This document shows positions 34,202 to 42,630 of a stretch of DNA of 64,000 bases, in pieces; the first letter of the stretch is position 1, and each line of letters opens with the position of its first letter. A program made the translations under genes and the position numbers. The notes under the pieces are model-generated. The model ran no database searches. It was not told the DNA's origin and saw nothing but the letters and a program-made list of their open reading frames with translations. Location: positions 228,942-292,941 of the forward strand of contig NZ_QXMH01000004.1 of assembly GCF_003568665.1 (NCBI RefSeq), in the 5' to 3' direction. This DNA is from Chitinophaga alhagiae. Lineage in GTDB: Bacteria > Bacteroidota > Bacteroidia > Chitinophagales > Chitinophagaceae.

Positions 34202-35143
34202 ATGAAAAACAAACTTTCCATCTTCATAAAAACAGCCGGCCTGCTGGCAGCCGCATTATTTGCACAACGCGGTACAGCGCAGAGCTTCGGCAGTTCTGTT
34301 GCTACGTTTGAAGCGCCCGCCGCGCAATATTTTTTCAACCAGTACATGGCAAACCCCGCCATGGCCGGCATCGATTCCGGCCTGCACATACAGGCATCTT
34401 ACCGCAGGCCGTGGGACGATCTTCCGGGCGCACCGGTTACGCAGGTGTTCACCGCAGACGGCTATTGGGGCAAACGGGTAGGCGCCGGCGTACATGTGCT
34501 GAATGACGAAGCAGGGCTGCTGCAAAGAACAAAGATAGCGCTGACCTATGCCTACCACCTGCCGTTGAACACCAGCAATACCCGCCACCTGCACTTTGGC
34601 CTTTCCATGGCCCTGCAGGTACAGCGCCTCAATACCAAAGACGTGATCGGAGACCCGGATGACCCGGCTTTTGGCGCTTTCAACCGCCGCGATAATTTTT
34701 TTGAAAGCGACTTCGGCATGGCCTATACCGATGAGCACTTTACCATACAGGCCGCCATGCCCAACCTGTTCGGCCATTTCCGGGACGAGTACAAGAACCT
34801 TGCCGGCACCACCTCTTATTTCGGGGCCGCATCTTACCGCATCCTGCTCAACGGCGCGCTCAACGCCATTGAACCGAAAGTAAGTTACCGCGGCATCAAG
34901 GAGGCAGATGACATCCTCGATGCCGGCGCCCAGTTCAGCTTTCTGCAAAGCAGGCTGAACGTCTTCGGTATGTACCACACCTCCGGCAATTTTACCGTAG
35001 GCGCAGGGTATCAATACAACCGCGTAGTGGCGCTGCAGGGCGCCTACATCTCACAGGCATCGGGATTGAGAAGGATCATCGGCAACAGTTTTGAGCTGAG
35101 CCTGCAACTGAATTTTCTGCGGGGAGCGGTGAGGAACCAGTAA
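34202..35143 (+). CDS. PorP/SprF-family type IX secretion protein
   Basis: The start at 34202 (not 34070, inside the adhesin gene) begins a signal peptide ending near residue 26 (...RGTAQS). The mature part shows the PorP/SprF pattern: 'YFFNQYMANPAMAGID' near residues 40-60, then a series of amphipathic strands ending in aromatic residues, for an outer-membrane beta-barrel of 313 residues. PorP/SprF proteins are needed for surface delivery of T9SS type B cargo, usually the adhesin encoded next to them. That arrangement holds exactly here: the adhesin with a type B domain lies 11 bp upstream. Confidence 0.93.
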   Translation: MKNKLSIFIKTAGLLAAALFAQRGTAQSFGSSVATFEAPAAQYFFNQYMANPAMAGIDSGLHIQASYRRPWDDLPGAPVTQVFTADGYWGKRVGAGVHVLNDEAGLLQRTKIALTYAYHLPLNTSNTRHLHFGLSMALQVQRLNTKDVIGDPDDPAFGAFNRRDNFFESDFGMAYTDEHFTIQAAMPNLFGHFRDEYKNLAGTTSYFGAASYRILLNGALNAIEPKVSYRGIKEADDILDAGAQFSFLQSRLNVFGMYHTSGNFTVGAGYQYNRVVALQGAYISQASGLRRIIGNSFELSLQLNFLRGAVRNQ

Positions 35144-35155
35144 GGAGCATTGACG

Positions 35156-35704
35156 TTACATGCCCGACGGCAGGCAGGCCAGCAGGTGCTTCACGCGGTC
35201 TTCCACGCTGCTTTGGGGTAGTATTTCCAGCCGGTAGCCGAGCCGCGCGTACGTGTGCTGCATCATGTTGCAGGTGCGCACCGCTTCTTCAAAGGTCTGC
35301 TTCCGCTCCCGGTCATGCCGGTAAATTTCTTCCCACGGCGGCGTGATGAACACCAGCGGGTTATAGCGCAGCGCCGCTGCGGCCTCCGCCACAGCAGGCG
35401 GTACGGGCAAGCCGCACAACGCAAGGTAGCCTTCCACATCCGGGATGCCCCGGTCAAAAAATACCGGCTGCTGCGTGGCCTGCAACGTTTCATAATCTGC
35501 TACAGCCTGCCAGAACATCAAGCCCGCAAAAGCGTTTTGATCTGCCCAGGGCAATGCGTTGCCGCCCGTGGCTACCTGCTGCTGAATAATGGCGCGGCCG
35601 GATTCCGGAACGCAGGTATAGCCTTGCTGTTGCAAAGCGTTCAATAACGATGTTTTTCCCATTCCCGGCCCTCCGGTAATGATGAAATAATTTGTTGTAA
35701 GCAT
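35156..35704 (-). CDS. P-loop ATPase, AAA_28 type
   Basis: ATG 35704 (MLTTNYFIITGG) is chosen over 35782 because the N-terminus then matches P-loop ATPases: Walker A GGPGMGKTS at 11-19. Later blocks are 'PESGRAIIQQQVATGGNALPWADQ', 'VFFDRGIPDVEGYL' (Walker B-like, FFDRG) and 'PWEEIYRHDRERKQTFEEAVR'. This order fits the AAA_28 (NadR C-terminal-like) family. The 182-residue protein is cytosolic and probably a nucleotide or small-molecule kinase, not a classical AAA+ machine. The substrate is unknown. It converges on the PorP gene. Confidence 0.85.
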   Translation of the reverse strand: MLTTNYFIITGGPGMGKTSLLNALQQQGYTCVPESGRAIIQQQVATGGNALPWADQNAFAGLMFWQAVADYETLQATQQPVFFDRGIPDVEGYLALCGLPVPPAVAEAAAALRYNPLVFITPPWEEIYRHDRERKQTFEEAVRTCNMMQHTYARLGYRLEILPQSSVEDRVKHLLACLPSGM

Positions 35705-35873
35705 GATGATGTTGTTGTGAGAGTGCCCGGTAACGGGCGCGGGTAAGAGATGCAAAGATAGGGTTTTCCCCGGAATGGCCACTCCATCAATTTATGATCA
35801 GCGGTTTGAATATCTCTCCCTGAAGGTTTAACTTTCCCTTTTTGCAATTCATTACACACTTAGTTACCACGTT

Positions 35874-36392
35874 ATGAAAATGAACATCTTTATGGCCGCA
35901 GCGCTGCTGGCGGCGGCCGTGGCGCAGGCGCAAGCTCCGCCGCACCAGAGCGAATGGGTGCATGCAAACGAAAAAGGCAGGCTTGTTTACAAAACACTGC
36001 CCACGGGAGACAGGATACTTGATTTTTCTTTTGCCGGTTATGGTGGCGGCGGGGCCACACTTCCCTCCCCTGCCGTCCAGATCACGCTGGGCCCTGCGGC
36101 GGGAGACAATACGGCCGTTATCCAAAAAGCCATTGACGAAATTTCCGCCATGCCGCTAGTCAACGGCTTCCGCGGCGCACTGCTGTTCAAACCCGGTACG
36201 TACCAGTGTAACGGCACACTGGCCGTCAAAGCCAGCGGCGTGGTGATACGCGGCAGCGGTTCCGGCGCAAACGGTACAGTGCTGCACCTTACCGGCAAAG
36301 CGCATGGCACGCCGGTAAAACCGGCCAGCCTCTACCTGGCGCAACTGGAAGAAAGACTGGGAAAGCGGGCGTTGAAGAATATCGGGTATTAG
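35874..36392 (+). pseudogene. Internally deleted beta-helix (pectate-lyase-like) protein
   Basis: A 172-residue secreted protein with signal peptide MKMNIFMAAALLAAAVAQA. Residues 20-140 match the start of the large neighbour at 36442: 'DFSFAGYGGGGATLP' versus 'DFSNAGYHGGGVRLP', and 'GVVIRGSGSGANGTVL' versus 'GVVLRGEGNGRNGTVL'. Its last 23 residues (SLYLAQLEERLGKRALKNI) match a segment of that neighbour about 340 residues further on (SLYLAQLQERLGAGAVDNI). The frame is intact, so this is an in-frame internal deletion, not a frameshift. The central right-handed beta-helix and any active site are missing. It is either a decaying gene or a small binding protein. The two genes converge on a shared terminator. 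Confidence 0.8.
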
Positions 36393-36399
36393 GATATAA

Positions 36400-36436
36400 A
36401 AACACCCGGAACCGGCTCCCCCGGCTCCGGGTGTTT
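36400..36436. terminator. Bidirectional terminator between the two beta-helix genes
   Basis: AAACACCCGGAACCGG (36400-36415) pairs with CCGGCTCCGGGTGTTT (36421-36436), sixteen positions with one mismatch and a five-base loop. A-rich and T-rich ends on both sides let it serve both convergent genes. Confidence 0.85.
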
Positions 36437-36441
36437 CTTCA

Positions 36442-39225
36442 TTAAAACTTCAAGATCCCCCTCACCGTTTTATCTGTTCCGTCCGTTACGTGCAGGAAAT
36501 ACAAGTCGTTCCGGAGCGATGACAGGTTCAGTGTGATCGCTGTGCCGGATTGCCCCTGCGGGATCACCGCGTAGGCCACCTGGTTGCCGGCGCGGTCAAA
36601 TACCCTGAAGGTGTAGGCAAGCTGCTTCTTGCTTTCGAGGCGCACGGTTAGCTGGCCGCGCGTGGGGTTGGGATATACTTTAATGTCAATCGGATCTTTA
36701 ATGAGGCCGAGGCCCAGCACCAGTATGCTTTGATCTGCTGTGGCCGTGTCATAGTTCTCATTACCGGTTTGCGTGGCCCTTACCGTTACCAGGCCTTCTT
36801 CAGTGAGCTTGATGCTGTTGCCGGTAATGATACCGCCGCCTGAAACGAGTGAATAGCTGACAGGCAGGCCGGTAGAGGCGGCAGCATTAAGTGTTACGGT
36901 CTCGTATTTCAGGCGGGGCGCAATAACGGGGAAGGTGATGGTTTGCGGCGCCTTGCGAACGGTGATGGCCGTTTCAGCCGATGCGGGGAAATACTGTTCG
37001 TTGCCTGCCTGCGTGGCGCGCACTGTGATAGTGCCGCCGCCCGTGAATACAAGTGCGGAATCTGCAAACATGCCGGGGCCGCTTATGACTTCCATTTGTA
37101 CGGGCAGGCCGGCGGTGCTGCCTGCAAGCAGCTCAAAAGGCTCGTCTCCGTAGGTGATCTCCGGCACCTCATTAAAAGAAATGGTTTGCAGCCGCCGCTC
37201 CCAAAGCTCCCATTCAGAGAACTGCGTGCCGGTGTGGCCGTTGTTGGCGGTGATCTGCAGGCGGTAATACTGGTAAGCGGTGGTGTTGGTGTCTAGCGCA
37301 AAGCTGCGGGTGAGGCGGCGGCTGGCAAAAGACTGGTTCAACTGGCTGTCCAGCACGGCCCAGGTAACGCCGTCCGCGGAACCTAGCAGCTTCCAGTCTT
37401 TCGGGTCGCGCTCCGGCACATCGTTGCCTGAGGTGATGGTATAACGGCTGAGGATGGCCGGGCGGGGCGATATGTATTCCACCCAAAGCGCCCTGCGGCC
37501 GCTGATGTAGTACTTGGTGGTGATGAGGTTGTCTATCAGGCTGGGATAATTTTCAGCGGGTTTGCTGGTGTTGGCATATTGTGCGGAAATGATGCCGCCA
37601 TTGTCTGTAATGTCGAAAGACTGGAGCGTATCTTCTCCGAAGAAGGGCACCTTTGGTTCCGCGGCAATGCGCAGGGCCTGCGCGCGGAGGCTGTCCCACA
37701 GGGTACCGACGCGCTGCGCAGCGGTGGTAATGTTGTCAACAGCGCCGGCGCCCAGCCTTTCCTGCAGTTGCGCCAGGTAGAGGCTGCGCGGTAATACATG
37801 AGCGCCCCAGCTTTCCCAGTAGCCGTTGCCGTTGCGCGTTCTGCCAATGTTGCCGATGCCCCAGTTGCGGCCGCCGATGGGGCTTTCCACCTTTATATCG
37901 CTCTGGTAGGAATATACGTTCCAGAACATGGTCTGTACGCCTGCCCAGCCGTGGCCGGTACCGGAGGCGCCGCGGTTCTGCACGCGGATCTGGCCGCCGT
38001 ATACATTATCATACAACTGGCCGGTAGACCAACGGTGATGGGGGCCGATGTCTGCTTTTGTGTTTTCTGACGCGCAGTCCAGGAACACGTTGGGGCCAGG
38101 CACCTTGGAGCCGCTCACCAGGTCGTGGCGGCCGCCGTAGGTATTGCAGCGCTGTACCAGGTTACAGGTAGAGTTGCCCTCTACATTGAAGGAATACTTT
38201 TTGCCGCCGGTGGTAACAGACTTGGGATCTATCATGGAACAGTCCTGCACGGTAACAAAGCGGGTCTGCCCGGACAGGCTCACGGCGCCGTAGCCGAAAT
38301 ACTTGGCGATCACGTTTGTCATCCAGCAGTTTTCCGCGCGACTGAAATGCACGGCTATCCAGCCATGGCTTTCGTCTTCATCATTCAGGAAATAAGATTC
38401 GATGCGGAGGTTTTCCACGCCTGCTTCCCGGATGCGGCCGGTAATGTTGGACCTGAACACCTCTCCCCCGCCAAAGCCCGTTTCGATAGGGTCTACAATG
38501 GGAATGTTGATGGTGATGGCGTTGCCGTTCACGGCCACTACTTCCCGCTCGTAGGTGGTTTTATAGCCGCTGGCCGTCCACCCGTACTGGCGCATGTTGA
38601 GCGTATCTATCCAGGCATCGTTGGGTGTTTTCTGCACCACAATTTGCTGGCCCGGTTGAAAGCTGTGGCCGGCGGCCACTTCAAAAGTTTTAGCGCCGGT
38701 GCCTACATAAGGCGATGTGATGCGCACCTTGCTGCCCGCTACTTCGCCATAGCCGCTGCCACTGCCCTGGATGGCAATGAAGTTGTGATTAGTTTTCTGC
38801 GCGGCAATGAGCACAGTGCCGTTGCGGCCGTTGCCTTCGCCCCGCAGCACTACACCGCCCGTTCTGATACGCAGCACACCGTCTACCACGTACACGCCCG
38901 CTTTCAGCAGCACCGCGCCGCGGTGGCCGCTGGCGTCTGCCGGCAGGGCGCTAACGCGGTCTATAGCCGCCTGGATGTGAGACAGGTTGTTGCCTTCAAC
39001 GGGCGAAATGCTGTCTGCCACCGGCAGCTCCGGCAGCCTTACGCCGCCGCCATGGTAACCGGCGTTCGAAAAATCAGGCACCTGGTTGTCTGCATTGACC
39101 TGGCCCTGGTTAGCGTATTTCGCGTACACGAGTTGCCCGTTTTGCAGGGATACCAGCTGGGCATGGGCGCGGGAAAGAAAAAGGCACAGCAGTGCCAAAA
39201 GACAGGGAGTAAATCTGGCTTTCAT
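36442..39225 (-). CDS. Secreted pectate-lyase-like beta-helix protein with F5/8C domain and T9SS type A sorting domain
   Basis: ATG 39225 gives the signal peptide (MKARFTPCLLALLCLFLSRAHA); the frame to 39267 is not used. The protein has 927 residues. About 30-400 is a right-handed parallel beta-helix of the pectate-lyase type ('DFSNAGYHGGGV', 'GAVLLKAGVYVVDG', 'GVVLRGEGNGRNGT', 'SETTGGKKYSF'-type turns, 'RCNTYGGRHDLVSG'). About 530-670 is an F5/8 type C (discoidin-like) carbohydrate-binding module. Two MBG/Ig-like repeats ('GLPVQMEVISGPG', 'GLPVSYSLVSGGG') follow. The last 80 residues ('VYPNPTRGQLTVRLE') are a T9SS type A sorting domain. Probably a surface polysaccharide lyase or hydrolase; no catalytic residues can be fixed. 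Confidence 0.9.
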   Translation of the reverse strand: MKARFTPCLLALLCLFLSRAHAQLVSLQNGQLVYAKYANQGQVNADNQVPDFSNAGYHGGGVRLPELPVADSISPVEGNNLSHIQAAIDRVSALPADASGHRGAVLLKAGVYVVDGVLRIRTGGVVLRGEGNGRNGTVLIAAQKTNHNFIAIQGSGSGYGEVAGSKVRITSPYVGTGAKTFEVAAGHSFQPGQQIVVQKTPNDAWIDTLNMRQYGWTASGYKTTYEREVVAVNGNAITINIPIVDPIETGFGGGEVFRSNITGRIREAGVENLRIESYFLNDEDESHGWIAVHFSRAENCWMTNVIAKYFGYGAVSLSGQTRFVTVQDCSMIDPKSVTTGGKKYSFNVEGNSTCNLVQRCNTYGGRHDLVSGSKVPGPNVFLDCASENTKADIGPHHRWSTGQLYDNVYGGQIRVQNRGASGTGHGWAGVQTMFWNVYSYQSDIKVESPIGGRNWGIGNIGRTRNGNGYWESWGAHVLPRSLYLAQLQERLGAGAVDNITTAAQRVGTLWDSLRAQALRIAAEPKVPFFGEDTLQSFDITDNGGIISAQYANTSKPAENYPSLIDNLITTKYYISGRRALWVEYISPRPAILSRYTITSGNDVPERDPKDWKLLGSADGVTWAVLDSQLNQSFASRRLTRSFALDTNTTAYQYYRLQITANNGHTGTQFSEWELWERRLQTISFNEVPEITYGDEPFELLAGSTAGLPVQMEVISGPGMFADSALVFTGGGTITVRATQAGNEQYFPASAETAITVRKAPQTITFPVIAPRLKYETVTLNAAASTGLPVSYSLVSGGGIITGNSIKLTEEGLVTVRATQTGNENYDTATADQSILVLGLGLIKDPIDIKVYPNPTRGQLTVRLESKKQLAYTFRVFDRAGNQVAYAVIPQGQSGTAITLNLSSLRNDLYFLHVTDGTDKTVRGILKF

Positions 39226-39385
39226 AAGTGGAATTTTAGTTATCCTAATTAAGCCAGAATTTCCCACACCTGTTTATAGCAAATTCGCTTTCTGTAAGCG
39301 GATTTTAGCAACCTGCGGTATGGCCGCGGTTTGCCGTGCAATGGCTCCTTTAGCGGCAGGCATATCAGTGACAGGCGGATATAAA

Positions 39386-39423
39386 CAAAAAAGCTGCACA
39401 GCGCAAAAAAAGCACTGTGCAGC
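39386..39423 (-). terminator. Intrinsic terminator after the RRM gene
   Basis: GCTGCACAG (39393-39401) and CTGTGCAGC (39415-39423) form a perfect nine-bp stem. On the minus strand it is followed by TTTTTTG (complement of CAAAAAA, 39386-39392). It begins 18 bp after the stop of the RRM gene. Confidence 0.8.
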
Positions 39424-39440
39424 AGTTATGAAACGAACGG

Positions 39441-39722
39441 TTAGTAACGGGAATTTCTGTTACCCCCGAACGAGCGGTCCTCGCGCTCCTTGGCTACCGC
39501 CACACTCAGCGCTTTACCATCAATTACTTTGCCGTTCAGCTGGTCAATGGCGGCGCGGCCTTCCTCATCGCCGGGCATTTCAACAAAGGCGAACCCGCGG
39601 GAAGCACCGGTATACCGGTCAAGAATTACCTTGCAGGAGCTGATAGCGCCGAAAGAAGCAAAAAGGTCCTGTACGTCCTGGTCCTTCATATAATTTGCGA
39701 GATTGGATACGTAGATGTTCAT
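39441..39722 (-). CDS. RNA-binding protein, RRM domain
   Basis: A 93-residue protein that is almost entirely one RNA recognition motif. RNP2 is IYVSNL (3-8) and RNP1 is RGFAFVEM (42-49), with the aromatic residues expected for RNA stacking. The C-terminus (REDRSFGGNRNSRY) is short and Arg/Gly-rich, as in bacterial glycine-rich RRM proteins. Such proteins are frequently cold-induced in cyanobacteria and common in Bacteroidota; they bind RNA in the cytosol. The desaturase gene ends 29 bp upstream, so it is probably the second gene of a two-gene operon. Confidence 0.95.
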   Translation of the reverse strand: MNIYVSNLANYMKDQDVQDLFASFGAISSCKVILDRYTGASRGFAFVEMPGDEEGRAAIDQLNGKVIDGKALSVAVAKEREDRSFGGNRNSRY

Positions 39723-39751
39723 TTTATATAGTTTAAATATGAGAAAACAAT

Positions 39752-40492
39752 TTAGTGTGCCGGAACAACCACGGGCAGCCTGACTATCCGCATCCAGCTC
39801 AGCACTTTGATGGCGTAATAAACAGGATCTATTTCATACTTCCTGATACCGAAATTGGGAGAAGAAGGATGCTTATGGTGGTTATTGTGGTAAGACTCGC
39901 CTAACATCAACACGTCAGTGCGCAATAAGTTCGAGGAAGTATTTTTCATCCGGAAATTGGTATAACCGTACTTATGGGCAAACCAGTTGATGATAGCGCC
40001 GTGTACCGCACCCATAGCCACTACTACCGGTAACAGTATCCACAGGTACCAGGCTGAGGCAAAGAACACAAAAAGCAGCGAATAGCCGGCCACCCAAAGC
40101 AGGCGGCTGGCGGCAGAACTGGCAAAGCGGTCAAACCCCTTCCAGTCCGGCAGGTTTTTCGTGAACTTGTCTTCCACTTTCATCCTGTTATGGAATATAT
40201 TGCGGTAGAAGCGGCTGGTGCGCCACATCATGGCAAATACATTCTTCGAGAACGAAGGAGAATGCGGGTCAAGCTCGGTATCTGTATATGCGTGGTGCAT
40301 ACGATGCATAATAGCGTAGGCGCGCGGGCTCATGTAAGAAGAGCCCTGCGTGATGTAGGCTATAATGTAAAAGAACCTTTCCCAGAAGCGGTTCATCTGG
40401 AAAGCGCCGTGAGAAGCATATCTGTGTTGAAGGAAAGTTTGGGAAAACAGAGAAAGGTACCAGATGGCAATAAAAAAAATAATGATCAACAT
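39752..40492 (-). CDS. Acyl desaturase (stearoyl-CoA desaturase type)
   Basis: A 246-residue membrane di-iron enzyme. The three histidine boxes are present: HRYASH (23-28), HRMHH (63-67) and the third as YHNNHHKH (201-208), with the further His of the 'WFAHKYG' block. Two hydrophobic hairpins (about 1-20 with 40-58, and 130-168) give the usual four membrane helices. It introduces a double bond into a fatty acyl chain of acyl-CoA, acyl-ACP or lipid and so controls membrane fluidity. Short N-terminus compared with eukaryotic relatives. Co-transcribed with the RRM gene, which suggests a cold-response role. Confidence 0.93.
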   Translation of the reverse strand: MLIIIFFIAIWYLSLFSQTFLQHRYASHGAFQMNRFWERFFYIIAYITQGSSYMSPRAYAIMHRMHHAYTDTELDPHSPSFSKNVFAMMWRTSRFYRNIFHNRMKVEDKFTKNLPDWKGFDRFASSAASRLLWVAGYSLLFVFFASAWYLWILLPVVVAMGAVHGAIINWFAHKYGYTNFRMKNTSSNLLRTDVLMLGESYHNNHHKHPSSPNFGIRKYEIDPVYYAIKVLSWMRIVRLPVVVPAH

Positions 40493-40663
40493 GAAAAAAA
40501 AGTTAAATAAAGAAAATCAGCGCGTAATAATTCGACAAAGGGGAAACCAGATCGTAGAACCGGAAGTTATGCAGAAGGCATCAACTGAGGGTAGAATAAA
40601 GTAGTATCAACTTCTTATTACTTCAGCAAGATAATCTTTTCCTTGTTAAGAAAATCATAAATC

Positions 40664-40731
40664 CCCGGAAGTAGCCCATGGCCGTTGGGCAGTTCCGGGA
40701 AAATCGTTACTTTAGATGTCCCGGATTTTCC
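40664..40731. promoter_or_regulatory. Tandem hairpins in the desaturase/response regulator intergenic region
   Basis: CCCGGAA-gta-GCCCA (40664-40678) pairs with TGGGC-ag-TTCCGGG (40686-40699), twelve base pairs with a small internal loop. GGAAAATC (40698-40705) pairs with GATTTTCC (40724-40731). The two stems share two bases and would compete weakly. They lie 27-94 bp before the response regulator start, so they are in its 5' leader or near its promoter. Confidence 0.4.
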
Positions 40732-40757
40732 TAAAACTGTAAACACTCATATCTGTT

Positions 40758-41171
40758 ATGAAACCTAGAGTTGTACTCATTATTGATGATGATAACGATG
40801 ACAGGGATTTTCTGAAAGAAGCCATCTCTGAGTATGACCCGAGTACTATTTTCCAGGAATGCAAGAACGGTGTGGAAGCCGTTGGTTTACTCAGCAATAT
40901 TACACGGGAGGAGGTGCCTGATTTCATCTTCCTTGACCTGAACATGCCGTTGATGAATGGCCGGCAGTGCCTGCGCCATATCCGGAAAATGGACCAGTTG
41001 GCAGATACGCCGGTGATCATTTACACCACGTCCCTGCAGCCGGACCCGACCATTGCGCCAGGGGGCGCCGGTTCCGTGCATTTTCTGACCAAACCCAGCC
41101 GCCTGGCGGAGCTGCGTACTTCTGTCAGGAACATCCTGGACCACAACTGGCAGAAAATAGTGCAATTATAA
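40758..41171 (+). CDS. Single-domain response regulator (CheY-like)
   Basis: A 137-residue stand-alone receiver domain. The acidic pocket is IIDDDNDD (residues 8-15), the phospho-accepting Asp is Asp60 (IFLDLNMP), the Thr is in 'IIYTTS' and the Lys in 'FLTKPS'. There is no output domain, so it must act by protein contact. Receivers of this Rcp1-like subtype are common in Bacteroidota and often serve hybrid histidine kinases; no kinase is encoded nearby. The 5' hairpins at 40664-40731 may regulate it. The DEAD-box gene follows 73 bp downstream. Confidence 0.93.
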   Translation: MKPRVVLIIDDDNDDRDFLKEAISEYDPSTIFQECKNGVEAVGLLSNITREEVPDFIFLDLNMPLMNGRQCLRHIRKMDQLADTPVIIYTTSLQPDPTIAPGGAGSVHFLTKPSRLAELRTSVRNILDHNWQKIVQL

Positions 41172-41244
41172 CCCCGAACGGACATTCTGGCGGAAATCCT
41201 TTATCTTTACATATTACCTATATTATTAAAAAAGTATATTTACC

Positions 41245-42531
41245 TTGTATTTTGACGAATTTGACTTCGACGATGATCTGCTGGACGGTATAGAGGCAAT
41301 GGGGTACACTACGGCCACCCCGGTACAGGAACAGGTGATCCCCATTATTTTGTCCGGTAAGGACCTGATAGCATCTGCACAAACAGGCACCGGCAAAACA
41401 GCCGCCTTTCTGCTGCCCACCATGCAGAACCTGCTGACCCATACGCACGATGCCCACCAGATCAATTCCATGATAATAGTGCCCACCCGCGAACTGGCGG
41501 TGCAAATTGCCCAATCCCTGGAAGGGATGAGCTATTTCACCAACATCAGCTCCATTGCGGTTTATGGCGGTGGAGACGGCGCTTCCTTTGCAGCGGAGAA
41601 AAAGGCTCTCTCTTCCGGGGCGGATATTGTGATATGCACGCCCGGCCGCATGATAGCCCACCTGAACATGGGCTACGTAAAGCTGCAGGGGCTGAAATAC
41701 CTCATCCTGGACGAGGCGGACCGCATGCTGGACATGGGCTTTCACGATGATATCGAAAAGATCATCTCCTACCTGCCCAAAGACCGGCAGACGCTGCTGT
41801 TTTCCGCCACCATGCCCGACAAGATGCGGAAACTGGCCCTGAAGATCCTGAAAGATCCGGAGCAGGTGAACATTGCCATTTCCAAACCGCCGGAAAAGAT
41901 CAAACAGGAAGCGTTTGTGGTGCATGAAGAGCAAAAGGTACCCCTGGTGAAGCACATCCTCAGCAGCCGGAAAAAAGAAAGTGTGATCGTTTTCTGCTCC
42001 CGCAAACAGAGCGTAAAGCAATTGACCCACGTACTCAAACGCGCCAAGTTTTCCGTGGAGGAGATCCATTCAGACCTGGAGCAGGACAAACGCGAGCAGG
42101 CGCTGCTTGACTTCCGCAATCATAAGCTGAACGTACTGGTGGCTACAGACATCCTGAGCCGCGGCATAGATATTGAAGATATAGACCTGGTGATCAATTT
42201 TGACGTGCCTAACGACGGGGAAGACTATGTACACCGCATTGGCCGTACGGCCCGCGCTACCTCTGACGGCACGGCTTATACTTTCATCAGCCCGCGTGAA
42301 CAGCAACGATTTGCCCGCATTGAGCAACTGCTGGGCCATGAAGTGACCAAGGCCTCCGTACCGCAGGAACTGGGCCCCGTGCCCGAGTACCAGCCCAAAG
42401 GCCGCAAAGGCGGCGGAGGAGGAGGCCACCACCGTGGTGGCGGCGGCAACAGCGGAGGGAAAAGACATAACGGCGGCGGTAAAAGAAGAAATTACCGGCC
42501 GGCAAATAATAAGGGCGCCGCCAAAAAGTAG
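41245..42531 (+). CDS. DEAD-box ATP-dependent RNA helicase
   Basis: A 428-residue helicase. The start is TTG at 41245 (MYFDEFDFDDDLLDGI); no ATG lies close enough to keep the conserved N-terminus, and an ATG at codon 19 would cut the Q-motif region. Motifs: Q-motif with 'GYTTATPVQEQVIP', Walker A AQTGTGKT (45-52), PTRELAVQ, GG/TPGR (132-135), DEAD (156-159), SAT (187-189), ARGID-like 'SRGIDIEDI' and 'HRIGRTAR'. The last 45 residues are Gly/His/Arg/Lys-rich, a common RNA-binding tail. It unwinds RNA in ribosome assembly or mRNA decay. A bidirectional terminator follows. Confidence 0.95.
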   Translation: MYFDEFDFDDDLLDGIEAMGYTTATPVQEQVIPIILSGKDLIASAQTGTGKTAAFLLPTMQNLLTHTHDAHQINSMIIVPTRELAVQIAQSLEGMSYFTNISSIAVYGGGDGASFAAEKKALSSGADIVICTPGRMIAHLNMGYVKLQGLKYLILDEADRMLDMGFHDDIEKIISYLPKDRQTLLFSATMPDKMRKLALKILKDPEQVNIAISKPPEKIKQEAFVVHEEQKVPLVKHILSSRKKESVIVFCSRKQSVKQLTHVLKRAKFSVEEIHSDLEQDKREQALLDFRNHKLNVLVATDILSRGIDIEDIDLVINFDVPNDGEDYVHRIGRTARATSDGTAYTFISPREQQRFARIEQLLGHEVTKASVPQELGPVPEYQPKGRKGGGGGGHHRGGGGNSGGKRHNGGGKRRNYRPANNKGAAKK

Positions 42532-42570
42532 GATGAAATATTATCTCCATCCAGGTAAATTATAAAAACG

Positions 42571-42603
42571 GAGGGTGTATCAAATGTGATACACCCTCTT
42601 TTT
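42571..42603. terminator. Bidirectional terminator after the DEAD-box gene and the SusCD operon
   Basis: GAGGGTGTATCA (42571-42582) and TGATACACCCTC (42587-42598) form a perfect twelve-bp stem with a four-base loop. TTTTT follows on the plus strand (42599-42603) and the complement of AAAAA (42564-42568) serves the minus strand. It ends both the helicase gene and the eight-gene SusCD operon. Confidence 0.92.
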
Positions 42604-42630
42604 ATCCGGCAGCCTTAGGCTTTATGCATA

